Source of the DNA: Zea mays
Lineage: Eukaryota > Streptophyta > Magnoliopsida > Poales > Poaceae
DNA length: 64,000 nucleotides
NCBI RefSeq assembly: GCF_902167145.1
Contig: NW_023367355.1
Location: forward strand, 62,001 to 126,000
Direction: 5' to 3'
The position numbers were made by a program, and so were the translations under genes. The notes below the pieces were generated by a model. That model did not search any database. It was given only the letters and a program-made list of their open reading frames with translations, and was not told the origin of the DNA. Of this stretch, positions 34,447 to 49,000 are shown one piece after another (the first letter of the stretch is position 1; every line of letters starts with the position of its first letter).

Positions 34447-37400
34447 TGGTCGATGATCAATGGCCACACAACCCCCATTTTTTATGAAAATAGCCATGAG
34501 CGACCATTTTCAATAATATTAGAGGCTAAGACCTACGGATTTTTGACCAAGAAATGGTCTCCACCAGAAATCCAAGAATGTGATCTATGGCAAGGAAACA
34601 TATGTGGGGTGAGGTGTATGAGCCTCTCGTTGATGATCAATGGCCACACAACCCCCATTTTTGTCGAAAATAGCCATGAATGACCATTTACAATAATACC
34701 GAAGGCTAACACCTACGGATTTTTGACCAAGAAATGGTCTCCACCAGAAATCCAAGAATGTGATCTATGGCAAGGAAACATATGTGGGGTGAGGTGTATG
34801 AGCCTATGGTCGATGATCAATGGCCACACAACCTCCATTTTTGTCAAAAATAGCCATGAACGACCATTTTCAATAATATCGAAGGCTAACACCTACGGAT
34901 TTTTGACCAAGAAATGGTCTCCACCAGAAATCCAAGAATGTGATCTACGACAAGGAAACATATGTGGGGTGAGGTGTATGAGCCTCTGGTCGACGATCAA
35001 TGGCCACACAACCCCCATTTTGCCGAAAATAGCCATGAATGACCATTTTCAATAATACCGAAGGCTAACACGTACGAGTTTTTAACCAAGAAATGGTTTC
35101 CACCAGAAATCCAAGAATGTAATCTATGACAAGGAAACATATGTGGGGTGAGGTTTATGAGCCTCTAGTCGATGATAAATGGCCACACAACCCCCATATT
35201 TATGAAAATAGCCATGAGCGACCTTGAAAATAGCCATGAGCGACCATTTTCAATAATACTAGATGCTAACACCTACGGATTTTAGACCAAGAAATGGTCT
35301 CCACCAGAAATCCAAGAATGTGATCTATGGCAAGGAAACATATGTGGGGTGAGGTGTATGAGCCTCTGGTCGATGATCAATGGCCACACAACCCCCATTT
35401 TTGTCGAAAATAGCCATGAACGACCATTTTCAATAATACCGAAGGCTAACACCTACGGATTTTTGACCAAGAAATGGTCTCCACCAGAAATCCAAGAATG
35501 TGATCTATGGCAAGGAAACATATGTGGGGTGAGATTTATGAGCCTCTAGTCGATGATAAATGGCCACACAACCCCCATTTTTTATGAAAATAGCCATGAG
35601 CGACCATTTTCAATAATATTAGAGGCGAAGACCTACGGATTTTTGACCAAGAAATGGTCTCCACCAGAAATCCAAGAATGTGATCTATGGCAAGGAAACA
35701 TATGTGGGGTGAGGTGTATGAGCCTCTAGTCGATGATCAATGGCCACACAACCCCCATTTTTGTCGAAAATAGCCATGAACGACCATTTTCAATAATATC
35801 GAAGGCTAACACCTACGGATTTTTGACCAAGAAATGGTCTCCACCAGAAATCCATGAATGTGATCTATGGCAAGGAAACATATGTGGGGTGAGGTGTACG
35901 AGCCTCTGGTCGATGATCAATGGCCACACAACCCCCAATTTTTATGAAAATAGCCATGAGAGACCATTTTCAATAATACTAGAGGCTAAGACCTACGGAT
36001 TTTTGACCAAGAAATGGTCTCCACCAGAAATCCAAGAATGTGATCTATGGCAAGGAAACATATGTGGGGTGAGGTGCATGAGCCTCTGGTCGATGATCAA
36101 TGGCCACACAACCCTCATTTTTGTCGAAAATAGCCATGAATGACCATTTACAATAATACTGAAGGCTAACACCTACGGATTTTTGACCAAGAAATGGTCT
36201 CCACCAGAAATCCAAGAATGTGATCTATGGCAAGGAAACATATGTGGGGTGAGGTGTATGAGCCTCTAGTCGATGATCAATGGCCACACAACCCCCATTT
36301 TTGTCGAAAATAGCCATGAATGACCATTTTCAAAAATACCAAAGGCTAACACATACGGATTTTTGACCAAGAAATGGTCTCCACCAGAAATCCAAGAATG
36401 TGATCTATGGCAAGGAGACATATGTGGGGTGAGGTGTATGAGCCTCTGGTCGATGATCAATTGCCACACAACCCCCATTTTGTCGAAAATAGCCATGAAC
36501 GACCATTTTCAATAATACCGAAGGCTAACACCTACGGATTTTTGACCAAGAAATGGTCTCCACCAGAAATCCAAGAATGTGATCTACGACAAGGAAACAT
36601 ATGTGGGGTGAGGTGTATGAGCCTCTGGTCGACGATCAATGGCCACACAACCCCCATTTTGCCGAAAATAGCCATGAATGACCATTTTCAATAATACCGA
36701 AGGCTAACACGTACGAGTTTTTAACCAAGAAATGGTTTCCACCAGAAATCCAAGAATGTAATCTATGGCAAGGAAACATATGTGGGGTGAGGTCTATGAG
36801 CCTCTAGTCGATGATAAATGGCCACACAACCCCCATTTTTTATGAAAATAGCCATGAGCGACCTTGAAAATAGACATGAGCGACCATTTTCAATAATACT
36901 AGAGGCTAACACCTACGGATTTTAGACCAAGAAATGGTCTCCACCAGAAATCCTAGAATGTGATCTATTGCAAGGAAACATATGGGGGGTGAGGTGGACG
37001 AGCCTCTGGTCGATGATCAATGGCCACACAACCCCCATTTTTGTCGAAAATAGCCATGAACGATCATTTACAATAATACCGAAGGCTAACACCTACGGAT
37101 TTTTGACCAAGAAATGGTCTCCACCAGAAATCCAAGAATGTGATCTATGGCAAGGAAACATATGTGGGGTGAGGTTTATGAGCCTCTAGTCAATGATAAA
37201 TGGCCACACAACCCCCATTTTTTATGAAAATAGCCATGAGCGACCTTGAAAATAGCCATGAGCGACCATTTTCAATAATACTAGAGGCTAACACCTACGG
37301 ATTTTAGACCAAGAAATGGTCTCCACCAGAAATCCAAGAATGTGATCTATGGCAAGGAAACATATGTGGGGTGAGGTGTATGAGCGTCTGGTCGATGATC

Positions 37401-40400
37401 AATGGCCACACAACCCCCATTTTTGTCGAAAATAGCCATGAACGACCATTTTCAATAATACTGAAGGCTAACACCTACGGATTTTTGACCAAGAAATGGT
37501 CTCCACCAGAAATCCAAGAATGTGATCTATGGCAAGGAAACATATGTGGGGTGAGGTGTATGAGCCTCTGGTCGATGATCATTGGCCACACAACCCCCAT
37601 TTTTGTCGAAAATAGCCATGAACGACCATTTTCAATAATATCGAAGGCTAACACCTACGGATTTTTGACCAAGAAATGGTCTCCACCAGAAATCCAAGAA
37701 TGTGATCTACGACAAGGAAACATATGTGGGGTGAGGTGTATGAGCCTCTGGTCGACGATCAATGGCCACACAACCCCCATTTTGCCGAAAATAGCCAGGA
37801 ATGACCATTTTCAATAATATCGAAGGCTAACACCTACGGATTTTTGGCCAAGAAATGGTCTCCACCAGAAATCCAAGAATGTGATCTACGACAAGGAAAC
37901 ATATGTGGGGTGAGGTGTATGAGCCTCTGGTCGACGATCAATGGCCACACAACCCCCATTTTGCCGAAAATAGCCATGAATGACCATTTTCAATAATACC
38001 GAAGGCTAACACGTACGAGTTTTTAACCAAGAAATGGTTTCCACTAGAAATCCAAGAATGTAATCTATGGCAAGGAAACATATGTGGGGTGAGGTGTATG
38101 AGCCTCTAGTCGATGATAAATGGCCACACAACCCCCATTTTTTATGAAAATAGCCATGAGCGACCTTGAAAATAGCCATGAGCAACCATTTTCAATAATA
38201 CTAGAGGCTAACACCTACGGATTTTGGACCAAGAAAAGGTCTCCACCAGAAATCCAAGAATGTGATCTATGGCAAGGAAACATATGTGGGGTGAGGTGTA
38301 TGAGCGTCTGGTCGATGATCAATGGCCACACAACCCCCATTTTTGTCGAAAATAGCCATGAACGACCATTTTCAATAATACCGAAGGCTAACACCTACGG
38401 ATTTTTGACCAAGAAATGGTCTCCACCAGAAATCCAAGAATGTGATCTATGGCAAGGAAACATATGTGGGGTGAGGTGTATGAGCCTCTAGTCGATGATT
38501 AATGGCCACACAACCCCCATTTTTGTCGAAAATAGCCATGAATGACCATTTTCAAAAATACCAAAGGCTAACACGTACGGATTTTTGACCAAGAAATGGT
38601 CTCCACCAGAAATCCAAGAATGTGATCTATGGCAAGGAAAGATATGTGGGGTGAGGTGTACGAGCCTCTGGTCGATGATCAATGGCCACACAACCCCCAT
38701 TTTTGTCGAAAATAGCCATGAATGACCATTTTCAATAATACCGAAGGCTAACACGTACGAGTTTTTAACCAAGAAATGGTTTCCACCAGAAATCCAAGAA
38801 TGTAATCTATGGCAAGGAAACATATGTGGGGTGAGGTGTATGAGCCACTGGTCGATGATCAATGGCCACACAGCCCCCATTTTTTATGAAAATAGCCATG
38901 AGCGACCATTTTCAATAATACTAGAGGCTAAGACCTACGGATTTTTAACCAAGAAATGGTCTCCACCAGAAATCCAAGAATGTGATCTACGACAAGGAAA
39001 CATATGTGGGGTGAGGTGTATGAGCGTCTGGTCGACGATCAATGGCCACACAACCCCCATTTTTGTCGAAAATAGCCATGAACGACCATTTTCAATAATA
39101 CCAAAGGCTAACACCTACGGATTTTTGACCAAGAAATGGTCGGGGTGAGGTTTACGAGCCTCTGGTCGATGATCAATGGCCACACAACCCCCATTTTTTA
39201 TGAAAATATCCATGAGCGACCTTGAAAATAGCCATGAGCGACCATTTTCAATAATACTAGAGGCTAACACCTACGGATTTTAGACCAAGAAATGGTTTCC
39301 ACCAGAAATCCAAGAATGTGATCTATGGCAAGGAAACATATGTGGGGTGAGGTGTATGAGCCTCTGGTCGACGATCAATGGCCACACAACCCCCATTTTG
39401 CCGAAAATAGCCATGAATGACCATTTTCAATAATACCGAAGGCTAACACCTACGGATTTTTGACCAAGAAATGGTCTCCACCAGAAATCCAAGAATGTGA
39501 TCTATGGCAAGGAAACATATGTGGGGTGAGGTGTATGAGCCTCTGGTCGACGATCAATGGCCACACAACCCTAATTTTTGTCGAAAATAGCCATGAACGA
39601 CCATTTTCAATGACACTGAAGGCTAACACCTACGGATTTTTGACCAAGAAATGGTCTCCACCATAAATCCAAGAATGTGATCTATGGCAAGGAAACATAT
39701 GTGTAGTGAGGTGTATGAGCCTCTGGTCGAAGATCAATGGCCACACAACCCCCATTTTTGTCGAAAATAGCCATGAATGACCATTTTAAAAAATACCAAA
39801 GGCTAACACATTCGGATTTTTGCCCAAGAAATGGTCTCCACCAGAAATCCAAGAATGTTATCTATGGCAAGGAAACATATGTGGGGTGAGGTGTACGAGC
39901 CTCTGGTCGATGATCAATTGCCACAGAACCCCCATTTTGCCGAAAATAGCCATGAACGACCATTTTCAATAATACCGAAGGCTAACACCTACGGATTTTT
40001 GACCAAGAAATGGTCTCCACCATAAATCCAAGAATGTAATCTATAGCAAGGAAACATATGTGGGGTGAGGTGTATGAGCGTCTGGTCGACGATCAATTGG
40101 CACACAACCCCCATTTTTGTCGAAAATAGCCATGAACGACCATTTTCAATAATACCGAAGGCTAACACCTACGGATTTTTGACCAAGAAATGGTCTCCAC
40201 CATAAATCCAAGAATGTGATCTATGGCAAGGAAACATATGTGGGGTGAGGTGTATGAGCGTCTGGTCGATGATCAATGGCCACACAACCCCCATTTTTGT
40301 CGAAAATAGCCATGAACGACTATTTTCAATAATATCGAAGGCTAACACGTACGAGTTTTTAACCAAGAAATGGTTTCCACCAGAAATCCAAGAATGTAAT

Positions 40401-40907
40401 CTATGGCAAGGAAACATATGTGGGGTGAGGTTTATGATCCTCTGGTCGATGATAAATGGCCACACAACCCCAATTTTTTATGAAAATATCCATGAGCGAC
40501 CTTGAAAATAGCCATGAGCGACCATTTTCAATAATACTAGAGGCTAACACCTACGGATTTTAGACCAAGAAATGGTCTCCACCAGAAATCCAAGAATGTG
40601 ATCTATGGCAAGGAAACATATGTGGGGTGAGGTGTATGAGCGTCTGGTCGATGATCAATGGCCACAGAACCCCCATTTTGCCGAAAATAGCCATGAACGA
40701 CCATTTTCAATAATACCGATGGCTAACACGTACGGATTTTTGACCAAGAAATGGTCTCCACCAGAAATCCAAGAATGTGATCTATGGCAAGGAAACAAAT
40801 GTGGGGTGAGGTGTATGAGCCTCTGGTCGATGATCAATGGCCACACAACCCCCATTTTTGTCGAAAATAGCCATGAACGACCATTTTCAATAATATCGAA
40901 GGCTAAC
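34447..40907 (-). repeat. knob180-type satellite array, block 3 (reversed)
   Basis: About 36 monomers whose plus strand reads as the reverse complement of block 1 (CCACCAGAAATCCAAGAATG). The left edge reads TTCATGGCT then TGGTCGATGATC, with no spacer. Most of the block matches 45.4-52.4 kb in inverted orientation. A shortened monomer at about 39141 joins AAGAAATGGTC to GGGGTGAGG, losing about 45 bp. Confidence 0.95.
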
Positions 40908-40999
40908 TAGGGGTTGTGTGGCCATTGATCGTCGACCAGAGGCTCATACACCTCACCCCACATATGTTTCCTTGTCGTAGATCACATTCTTGGATTTCT

Positions 41000-43690
41000 G
41001 GTGGAGACCATTTCTTGGTCAAAAATCCGTAGGTGTTAGCCTTCGATATTATTGAAAATGGTCGATCATGGCTATTTTCGACAAAAATGGGGGTTGTGTG
41101 GCCATTGATCATCGACCAGATGCTCATACACCTCACCCCACATATGTTTCCTTGCCATAGATCACATTCTTGGATTTCTGGTGGAGACCATTTCTTGGTC
41201 AAAAATCCGTAGGTGTTAGCCTTCGGTATTATTGAAAATGGTCGTTCATGGCTATTTTCGACAAAAATGGGGGTTGTGTGGCCATTGATCATCGACCAGA
41301 CGCTCATACACCTCACCCCACATATGTTTCCTTGCCATAGATCACATTCTTGGATTTCTGGTGGAGACCATTTCTTGGTCTAAAATCCGTAGGTGTTAGC
41401 CTCTAGTATTATTGAAAATGGTCGTTCATGGCTATTTTCGACAAAAATTAGGGTTGTGTGTCCATTGATCATCGACCAGAGGCTCATACACCTCACCCCA
41501 CATATGTTTCCTTGCCATAGATCACATTCTTGGATTTCTGGTGGAAACCATTTCTTGGTTAAAAACTCGTACGTGTTAGCCTTCGGTATTATTGAAAATG
41601 GTCATTCATGGCTATTTTCGGCAAAATGGGGGTTGTGTGGCCATTGATCGTCGACCAGAGGCTGATACACCTCACCCCACATATGTTTCCTTGTCGTAGA
41701 TCACATTCTTGGATTTCTGGTGGAGACCATTTCTTGGTCAAAAATCCGTAGGTGTTAGCCTTCGATATTATTGAAAATGGTCGTTCATGGCTATTTTCGA
41801 CAAAAATGGGGGTTGTGTGGCCATTGATCATCGACCAGACGCTCATACACCTCACCCCACATATGTTTCCTTGCCTTAGATCACATTCTTGGATTTCTGG
41901 TGGAGACCATTTCTTGGTCAAAAATCTGTACGTGTTAGCCTTTGGTATTTTTGAAAATGGTCATTCATGGCTATTTTCGACAAAAATGGGGGTTGTGTGG
42001 CCATTGATCATCGACTAGAGGCTCATACACCTCACCCCACATATGTTTCCTTGCCATAGATCACATTCTTGGATTTCTGGTGGAGACCATTTCTTGGTCA
42101 AAAATCCGTAGGTGTTAGCCTTCGATATTATTGAAAATGGTCGATCATGGCTATTTTCGACAAAAATGGGGGTTGTGTGGCCATTGATCATCGACCAGAG
42201 GCTCATACACCTCACCCCACATATGTTTCCTTGCCATAGATCACATTCTTGGATTTCTGGTGGTGACCATTTCTTGGTCAAAAATCCGTAGGTGTTAGCC
42301 TTCGGTATTATTGAAAATGGTCGTTCATGGCTATTTTCGACAAAAATGGGGGTTGTGTGGCCATTGATCATCGACCAGACGCTCATACACCTCACCCCAC
42401 ATATGTTTCCTTGCCATAGATCACATTCTTGGATTTCTGGTGGATACCATTTCTTGGTCTAAAATCCGTAGGTGTTAGCCTCTAGTATTATTGAAAATGG
42501 TCGCTCATGGCTATTTTCAAGGTCGCTCATGGCTATTTTCATAAAAAATGGGGGTTGTGTGGCCATTTATCATCGACTAGAGGCTCATAAACCTCACCCC
42601 ACATATGTTTCCTTGCCATAGATCACATTCTTGGATTTCTGGTGGAGACCATTTCTTGGTCAAAAATCCGTAGGTGTTAGCCTTCGATATTATTGAAAAT
42701 GGTCGATCATGGCTATTTTCGACAAAAATGGGGGTTGTGTGGCCATTGATCATCGACCAGAGGCTCATACACCTCACCCCACATATGTTTCCTTGCCATA
42801 GATCACATTCTTGGATTTCTGGTGGAGACCATTTCTTGGTCAAAAATCCGTAGGTGTTAGCCTTCGGTATTATTGAAAATGGTCGTTCATGGCTATTTTC
42901 GACAAAAATGGGGGTTGTGTGGCCATTGATCATCGACCAGACGCTCATACACCTCACCCCACATATGTTTCCTTGCCATAGATCACATTCTTGAATTTCT
43001 GGTGGAGACCATTTCTTGGTCTAAAATCCGTAGGTGTTAGCCTCTAGTATTATTGAAAATGGTCGTTCATGGCTATTTTCGACAAAAATTAGGGTTGTGT
43101 GGCCATTGATCATCGACCAGAGGCTCATACACCTCACCCCACATATGTTTCCTTGCCATAGATCACATTCTTGGATTTCTGGTGGAAACCATTTCTTGGT
43201 TAAAAACTCGTACGTGTTAGCCTTCGGTATTATTGAAAATGGTCATTCATGGCTATTTTCGGCAAAATGGGGGTTGTGTGGCCATTGATCGTCGACCAGA
43301 GGCTGATACACCTCACCCCACATATGTTTCCTTGTCGTAGATCACATTCTTGGATTTCTGGTGGAGACCATTTCTTGGTCAAAAATCCGTAGGTGTTAGC
43401 CTTCGATATTATTGAAAATGGTCGTTCATGGCTATTTTCGACAAAAATGGGGGTTGTGTGGCCATTGATCATCGACCAGACACTCATACACCTCACCCCA
43501 CATATGTTTCCTTGCCTTAGATCACATTCTTGGATTTCTGGTGGAGACCATTTCTTGGTCAAAAATCTGTACGTGTTAGCCTTTGGTATTTTTGAAAATG
43601 GTCATTCATGGCTATTTTCGACAAAAATGGGGGTTGTGTGGCCATTGATCATCGACTAGAGGCTCATACACCTCCCCCCACATATGTTTC
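41000..43690 (+). repeat. Repeated segment at 1641-bp offset
   Basis: Segments of about 1.05 kb at roughly 41000-42050 and 42650-43690 share private variants at a 1641-bp offset: GAGGCTGATACACC (41659 and 43300) and CTTGCCTTAGATCAC (about 41870 and 43511). 1641 is nine monomers plus 21 bp, consistent with one 22-bp-duplication monomer in the unit. Confidence 0.85.
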
Positions 43691-44269
43691 CTTGCCATAG
43701 ATCACATTCTTGGATTTCTGGTGGAGACCATTTCTTGGTCAAAAATCCGTAGGTGTTAGCCTTCGGTATTATTGAAAATGGTCGTTCATGGCTATTTTCG
43801 GCAAAATGGGGGTTGTGTGGCCATTGATCGTCGACCAGAGGCTCATACACCTCACCCCACATATGTTTCCTTGTCGTAGATCACATTCTTGGATTTCTGG
43901 TGGAGACCATTTCTTGGTCAAAAATCCGTAGGTGTTAGCCTTCGGTATTATTGAAAATGGTCGTTCATGGCTATTTTCGACAAAAATGGGGGTTGTATGG
44001 CCATTGATCATCGACCAGACGCTCATACACCTCACCCCACATATGTTTCCTTGCCATAGATCGCATTCTTGGATTTCTAGTGGAGACCATTTCTTGGTCA
44101 AAAATCCGTACGTGTTACCCTTCGGTATGATTGAAAATGGAGGTTGTGTGACCATTGATCATCGACCAGAGGCTCATACACCTCACCCCACATATGTTTC
44201 CTTGTCGTAGATCACATTCTTGGATTTCTGGTGGAGACCATTTCTTGGTCAAAAATCCGTAGGTGTTAG

Positions 44270-46060
44270 CCTTCGATATTATTGAAAATATTCGTTCATG
44301 GCTATTTTCGACAAAAATGGGGGTTGTGTGGCCATTGATCATCGACCAGAGGCTCATACACCTCACCCCACATATGTTTCCTTGCCATAGATCACATTCT
44401 TGGATTTCTGGTGGAGACCATATCTTGGTCAAAAATCCGTAGGTGTTAGCCTTCGGTATTATTGAAAATGGTCGTTCATGGCTATTTTCGACAAAAATGG
44501 GGGTTGTGTGGCCATTGATCATCGACCAGACGCACATACACCTCACTACACATATGTTTCCTTGCCATAGATCACATTCTTGGATTTATGGTGGAGACCA
44601 TTTCTCGGTCAAAAATCCGTAGGTCTTAGCCTTCGGTATTATTGAAAATGGTCGTTCATGGCTATTTTCGAAAAATGGGGGTTGTGTGGCAATTGATCAT
44701 CGACCAGAGGCTCATACACCTCACCCCACATATGTTTCCTTGCCATGGATCACATTCTTGGATTTCTGGTGGAGACCATTTCTTGGGCAAAAATCCGAAT
44801 GTGTTAGCCTTTGGTATTTTTGAAAATGGTCATTCATGGCTATTTTCGACAAAAATGGGGGTTGAGTGGCCATTGATCTTCGACCAGAGGCTCATACACC
44901 TCACTACACATATGTTTCCTTGCCATAGATCACATTCTTGGATTTATGGTGGAGACCATTTCTTGGTCAAAAATCCGTAGGTGTTAGCCTTCAGTGTCAT
45001 TGAAAATGGTGGTTCATGGCTATTTTCGACAAAAATTAGGGTTGTGTGGCCATTGATCGTCGACCAGAGGCTCATACACCTCACCCCACATATGTTTCCT
45101 TGCCATAGATCACATTCTTGGATTTCTGGTGGAGACCATTTCTTGGTCAAAAATCCGTAGGTGTTAGCCTTCGATATTATTGAAAATATTCGTTCATGGC
45201 TATTTTCGACAAAAATGGGGGTTGTGTGGCCATTGATCATCGACCAGAGGCTCATACACCTCACCCCACATATGTTTCCTTGCCATAGATCACATTCTTG
45301 GATTTCTGGTGGAGACCATATCTTGGTCAAAAATCCGTAGGTGTTAGCCTTCGGTATTATTGAAAATGGTCGTTCATGGCTATTTTCGACAAAAATGGGG
45401 GTTGTGTGGCCATTGATCATCGACCAGACGCACATACACCTCACTACACATATGTTTCCTTGCCATAGATCACATTCTTGGATTTATGGTGGAGACCATT
45501 TCTTGGTCAAAAATCCGTAGGTCTTAGCCTTCGGTATTATTGAAAATGGTCGTTCATGGCTATTTTGGAAAAATGGGGGTTGTGTGGCAATTGATCATCG
45601 ACCAGAGGCTCATACACCTCACCCCACATATGTTTCCTTGCCATAGATCACATTCTTGGATTTCTGGTGGAGACCATTTCTTGGGCAAAAATCCGAATGT
45701 GTTAGCCTTTGGTATTTTTGAAAATGGTCATTCATGGCTATTTTCGACAAAAATGGGGGTTGAGTGGCCATTGATCTTCGACCAGAGGCTCATACACCTC
45801 ACTACACATATGTTTCCTTGCCATAGATCACATTCTTGGATTTATGGTGGAGACCATTTCTTGGTCAAAAATCCGTAGGTGTTAGCCTTCAGTGTCATTG
45901 AAAATGGTGGTTCATGGCTATTTTCGACAAAAATTAGGGTTGTGTGGCCATTGATCGTCGACCAGAGGCTCATACACCTCACCCCACATATGTTTCCTTG
46001 CCATAGATCACATTCTTGGATTTCTGGTGGAGACCATTTCTTGGTCAAAAATCCGTAGGT
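44270..46060 (+). repeat. Tandem duplication of 898 bp (five monomers)
   Basis: Copies at about 44270-45170 and 45170-46060 share GAAAATATTCGTTC (44284 and 45182), GACCATATCTTGG (44416 and 45314), GACGCACATACACC (44530 and 45428) and GAAAATGGTGGTTC (45002 and 45900). Confidence 0.88.
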
Positions 46061-49000
46061 GTTAGCCTTCGGTATTATTGAAAATGGTCATTCATGGCTA
46101 TTTTCGGCAAAATGGGGGTTGTGTGGCCATTGATCGTCGACCAGAGGCTCATACACCTCACCCCACATATGTTTCCTTGCCATAGATCACATTCTTGGAT
46201 TTCTGGTGGAAACCATTTCTTGGTCTAAAATCCGTAGGTGTTAGCCTCTAGTATTATTGAAAATGGTCGCTCATGGCTATTTTCAAGGTCGCACATGGCT
46301 ATTTTCATAAAAAATGGGGGTTGTGTGGCCATTGATCATCGACCAGAGGCACGTAAACCTCACCCCGACCATTTCTTGGTCAAAAATTCGTAGGTGTTAG
46401 CCTTTGGTATTATTGAAAATGGTCGTTCATGGCTATTTTCGACAAAAATGGGGGTTGTGTGGCCATTGATCGTCGACCAGACGCTCATACACCTCACCCC
46501 ACATATGTTTCCTTGTCGTAGATCACATTCTTGGATTTCTGGTGGAGACCATTTCTTGGTTAAAAATCCGTAAGTCTTAGCCTCTAGTATTATTGAAAAT
46601 GGTCGCTCATGGCTATTTTCATAAAAAATGGGGGCTGTGTGGCCATTGATCATCGACCAGAGGCTCATACACCTCACCCCACATATGTTTCCTTGCCATA
46701 GATTACATTCTTGGATTTCTGGTGGAAACCATTTCTTGGTTAAAAACTCGTACGTGTTAGCCTTCGGTATCATTGAAAATGGTCATTCATGGCTATTTTC
46801 GACAAAAATGGGGGTTGTGTGGCCATTGATCATCGACCAGAGGCTCGTACACCTCACCCCACATATGTTTCCTTGCCATAGATCACATTCTTGGATTTCT
46901 GGTGGAGACCATTTCTTGGTCAAAAATCCGTACGTGTTAGCCTTTGGTATTTTTGAAAATGGTCATTCATGGCTATTTTCGACAAAAATGGGGGTTGTGT
47001 GGCCATTGATCATCGACTAGAGGCTCATACACCTCACCCCACATATGTTTCCTTGCCATAGATCACATTCTTGGATTTCTGGTGGAGACCATTTCTTGGT
47101 AAAAAATCCGTAGGTGTTAGCCTTCCGTATTATTGAAAATGGTCGTTCATGGCTATTTTCGACAAAAATGGGGGTTGTGTGGCCATTGATCATCGACCAG
47201 ACGCTCATACACCTCACCCCACATATGTTTCCTTGCCATAGATCACATTCTTGGATTTCTGGTGGAGGCCTTTTCTTGGTCCAAAATCCGTAGGTGTTAG
47301 CCTCTAGTATTATTGAAAATGGTCGCTCATGGCTATTTTCAAGGTCGCTCATGGCTATTTTCATAAAAATGGGGGTTGTGTGGCCATTTATCATCGACTA
47401 GAGGCTCATACACCTCACCCCACATATGTTTCCTTGCCATAGATTACATTCTTGGATTTCTGGTGGAAACCATTTCTTGGTTAAAAACTCGTACGTGTTA
47501 GCCTTCGGTATTATTGAAAATGGTCATTCATGGCTATTTTCGGCAAAATGGGGGTTGTGTGGCCATTGATCGTCGACCAGAGGCTCATACACCTCACCCC
47601 ACATATGTTTCCTTGTCGTAGATCACATTCTTGGATTTCTGGTGGAGACCATTTCTTGGTCAAAAATCCGTAAGTGTTAGCCTTCGATATTATTGAAAAT
47701 GGTCATTCATGGCTATTTTCGGCAAAATGGGGGTTGTGTGGCCATTGATCGTCGACTAGAGGCTCATACACCTCACCCCACATATGTTTCCTTGTCGTAG
47801 ATCACATTCTTGGATTTCTGGTGGAGACCATTTCTTGGTCAAAAATCCGTAGGTGTTAGCCTTCGATATTATTGAAAATGGTCGTTCATGGCTATTTTCG
47901 ACAAAAATGGGGGTTGTGTGGCCAATGATCATCGACCAGAGGCTCATACACCTCACCCCACATATGTTTCCTTGCCATAGATCACATTCTTGGATTTCTG
48001 GTGGAGACCATTTCTTGGTCAAAAATCCGTAGGTGTTAGCCTTCGGTATTATTGAAAATGGTCGTTCATGGCTATTTTCGACAAAAATGGGGGTTGTGTG
48101 GCCATTGATCATCGACCAGACGCTCATACACCTCACCCCACATATGTTTCCTTGCCATAGATCACATTCTTGGATTTCTGGTGGAGACCATTTCTTGGTC
48201 TAAAATCCGTAAGTGTTAGCCTCTAGTATTATTGAAAATGGTCGCTCATGGCTATTTTCAAGGTCGCTCATGGCTATTTTCATAAAAATGGGGGTTGTGT
48301 GGCCATTTATCATCGACTAGAGGCTCATAAACCTCACCCCACATATGTTTCCTTGCCATAGATCACATTCTTGGATTTCTGGTGGAGACCATTTCTTGGT
48401 CAAAAATCCGTAGGTGTTAGCCTTCGGTATTATTGTAAATGATCGTTCATAGCTATTTTCGACAAAAATGGGGGTTTTGTGGCCATTGATCATCGACCAG
48501 AGGCTCGTCCACCTCACCCCCCATATGTTTCCTTGCAATAGATCACATTCTAGGATTTCTGGTGGAGACCATTTCTTGGTCTAAAATCCGTAGGTGTTAG
48601 CCTCTAGTATTATTGAAAATGGTCGCTCATGGCTATTTTCAAGGTCGCTCATGGCTATTTTCATAAAAAATGGGGGTTGTGTGGGCATTTATCATCGACT
48701 AGAGGCTCATAGACCTCACCCCACATATGTTTCCTTGCCATAGATTACATTCTTGGATTTCTGGTGGAAACCATTTCTTGGTTAAAAACTCGTACGTGTT
48801 AGCCTTCGGTATTATTGAAAATGGTCATTCATGGCTATTTTCGGCAAAATGGGGGTTGTGTGGCCATTGATCGTCGACCAGAGGCTCATACACCTCACCC
48901 CACATATGTTTCCTTGTCGTAGATCACATTCTTGGATTTCTGGTGGAGACCATTTCTTGGTCAAAAATCCGTAGGTGTTAGCCTTCGGTATTATTGAAAA

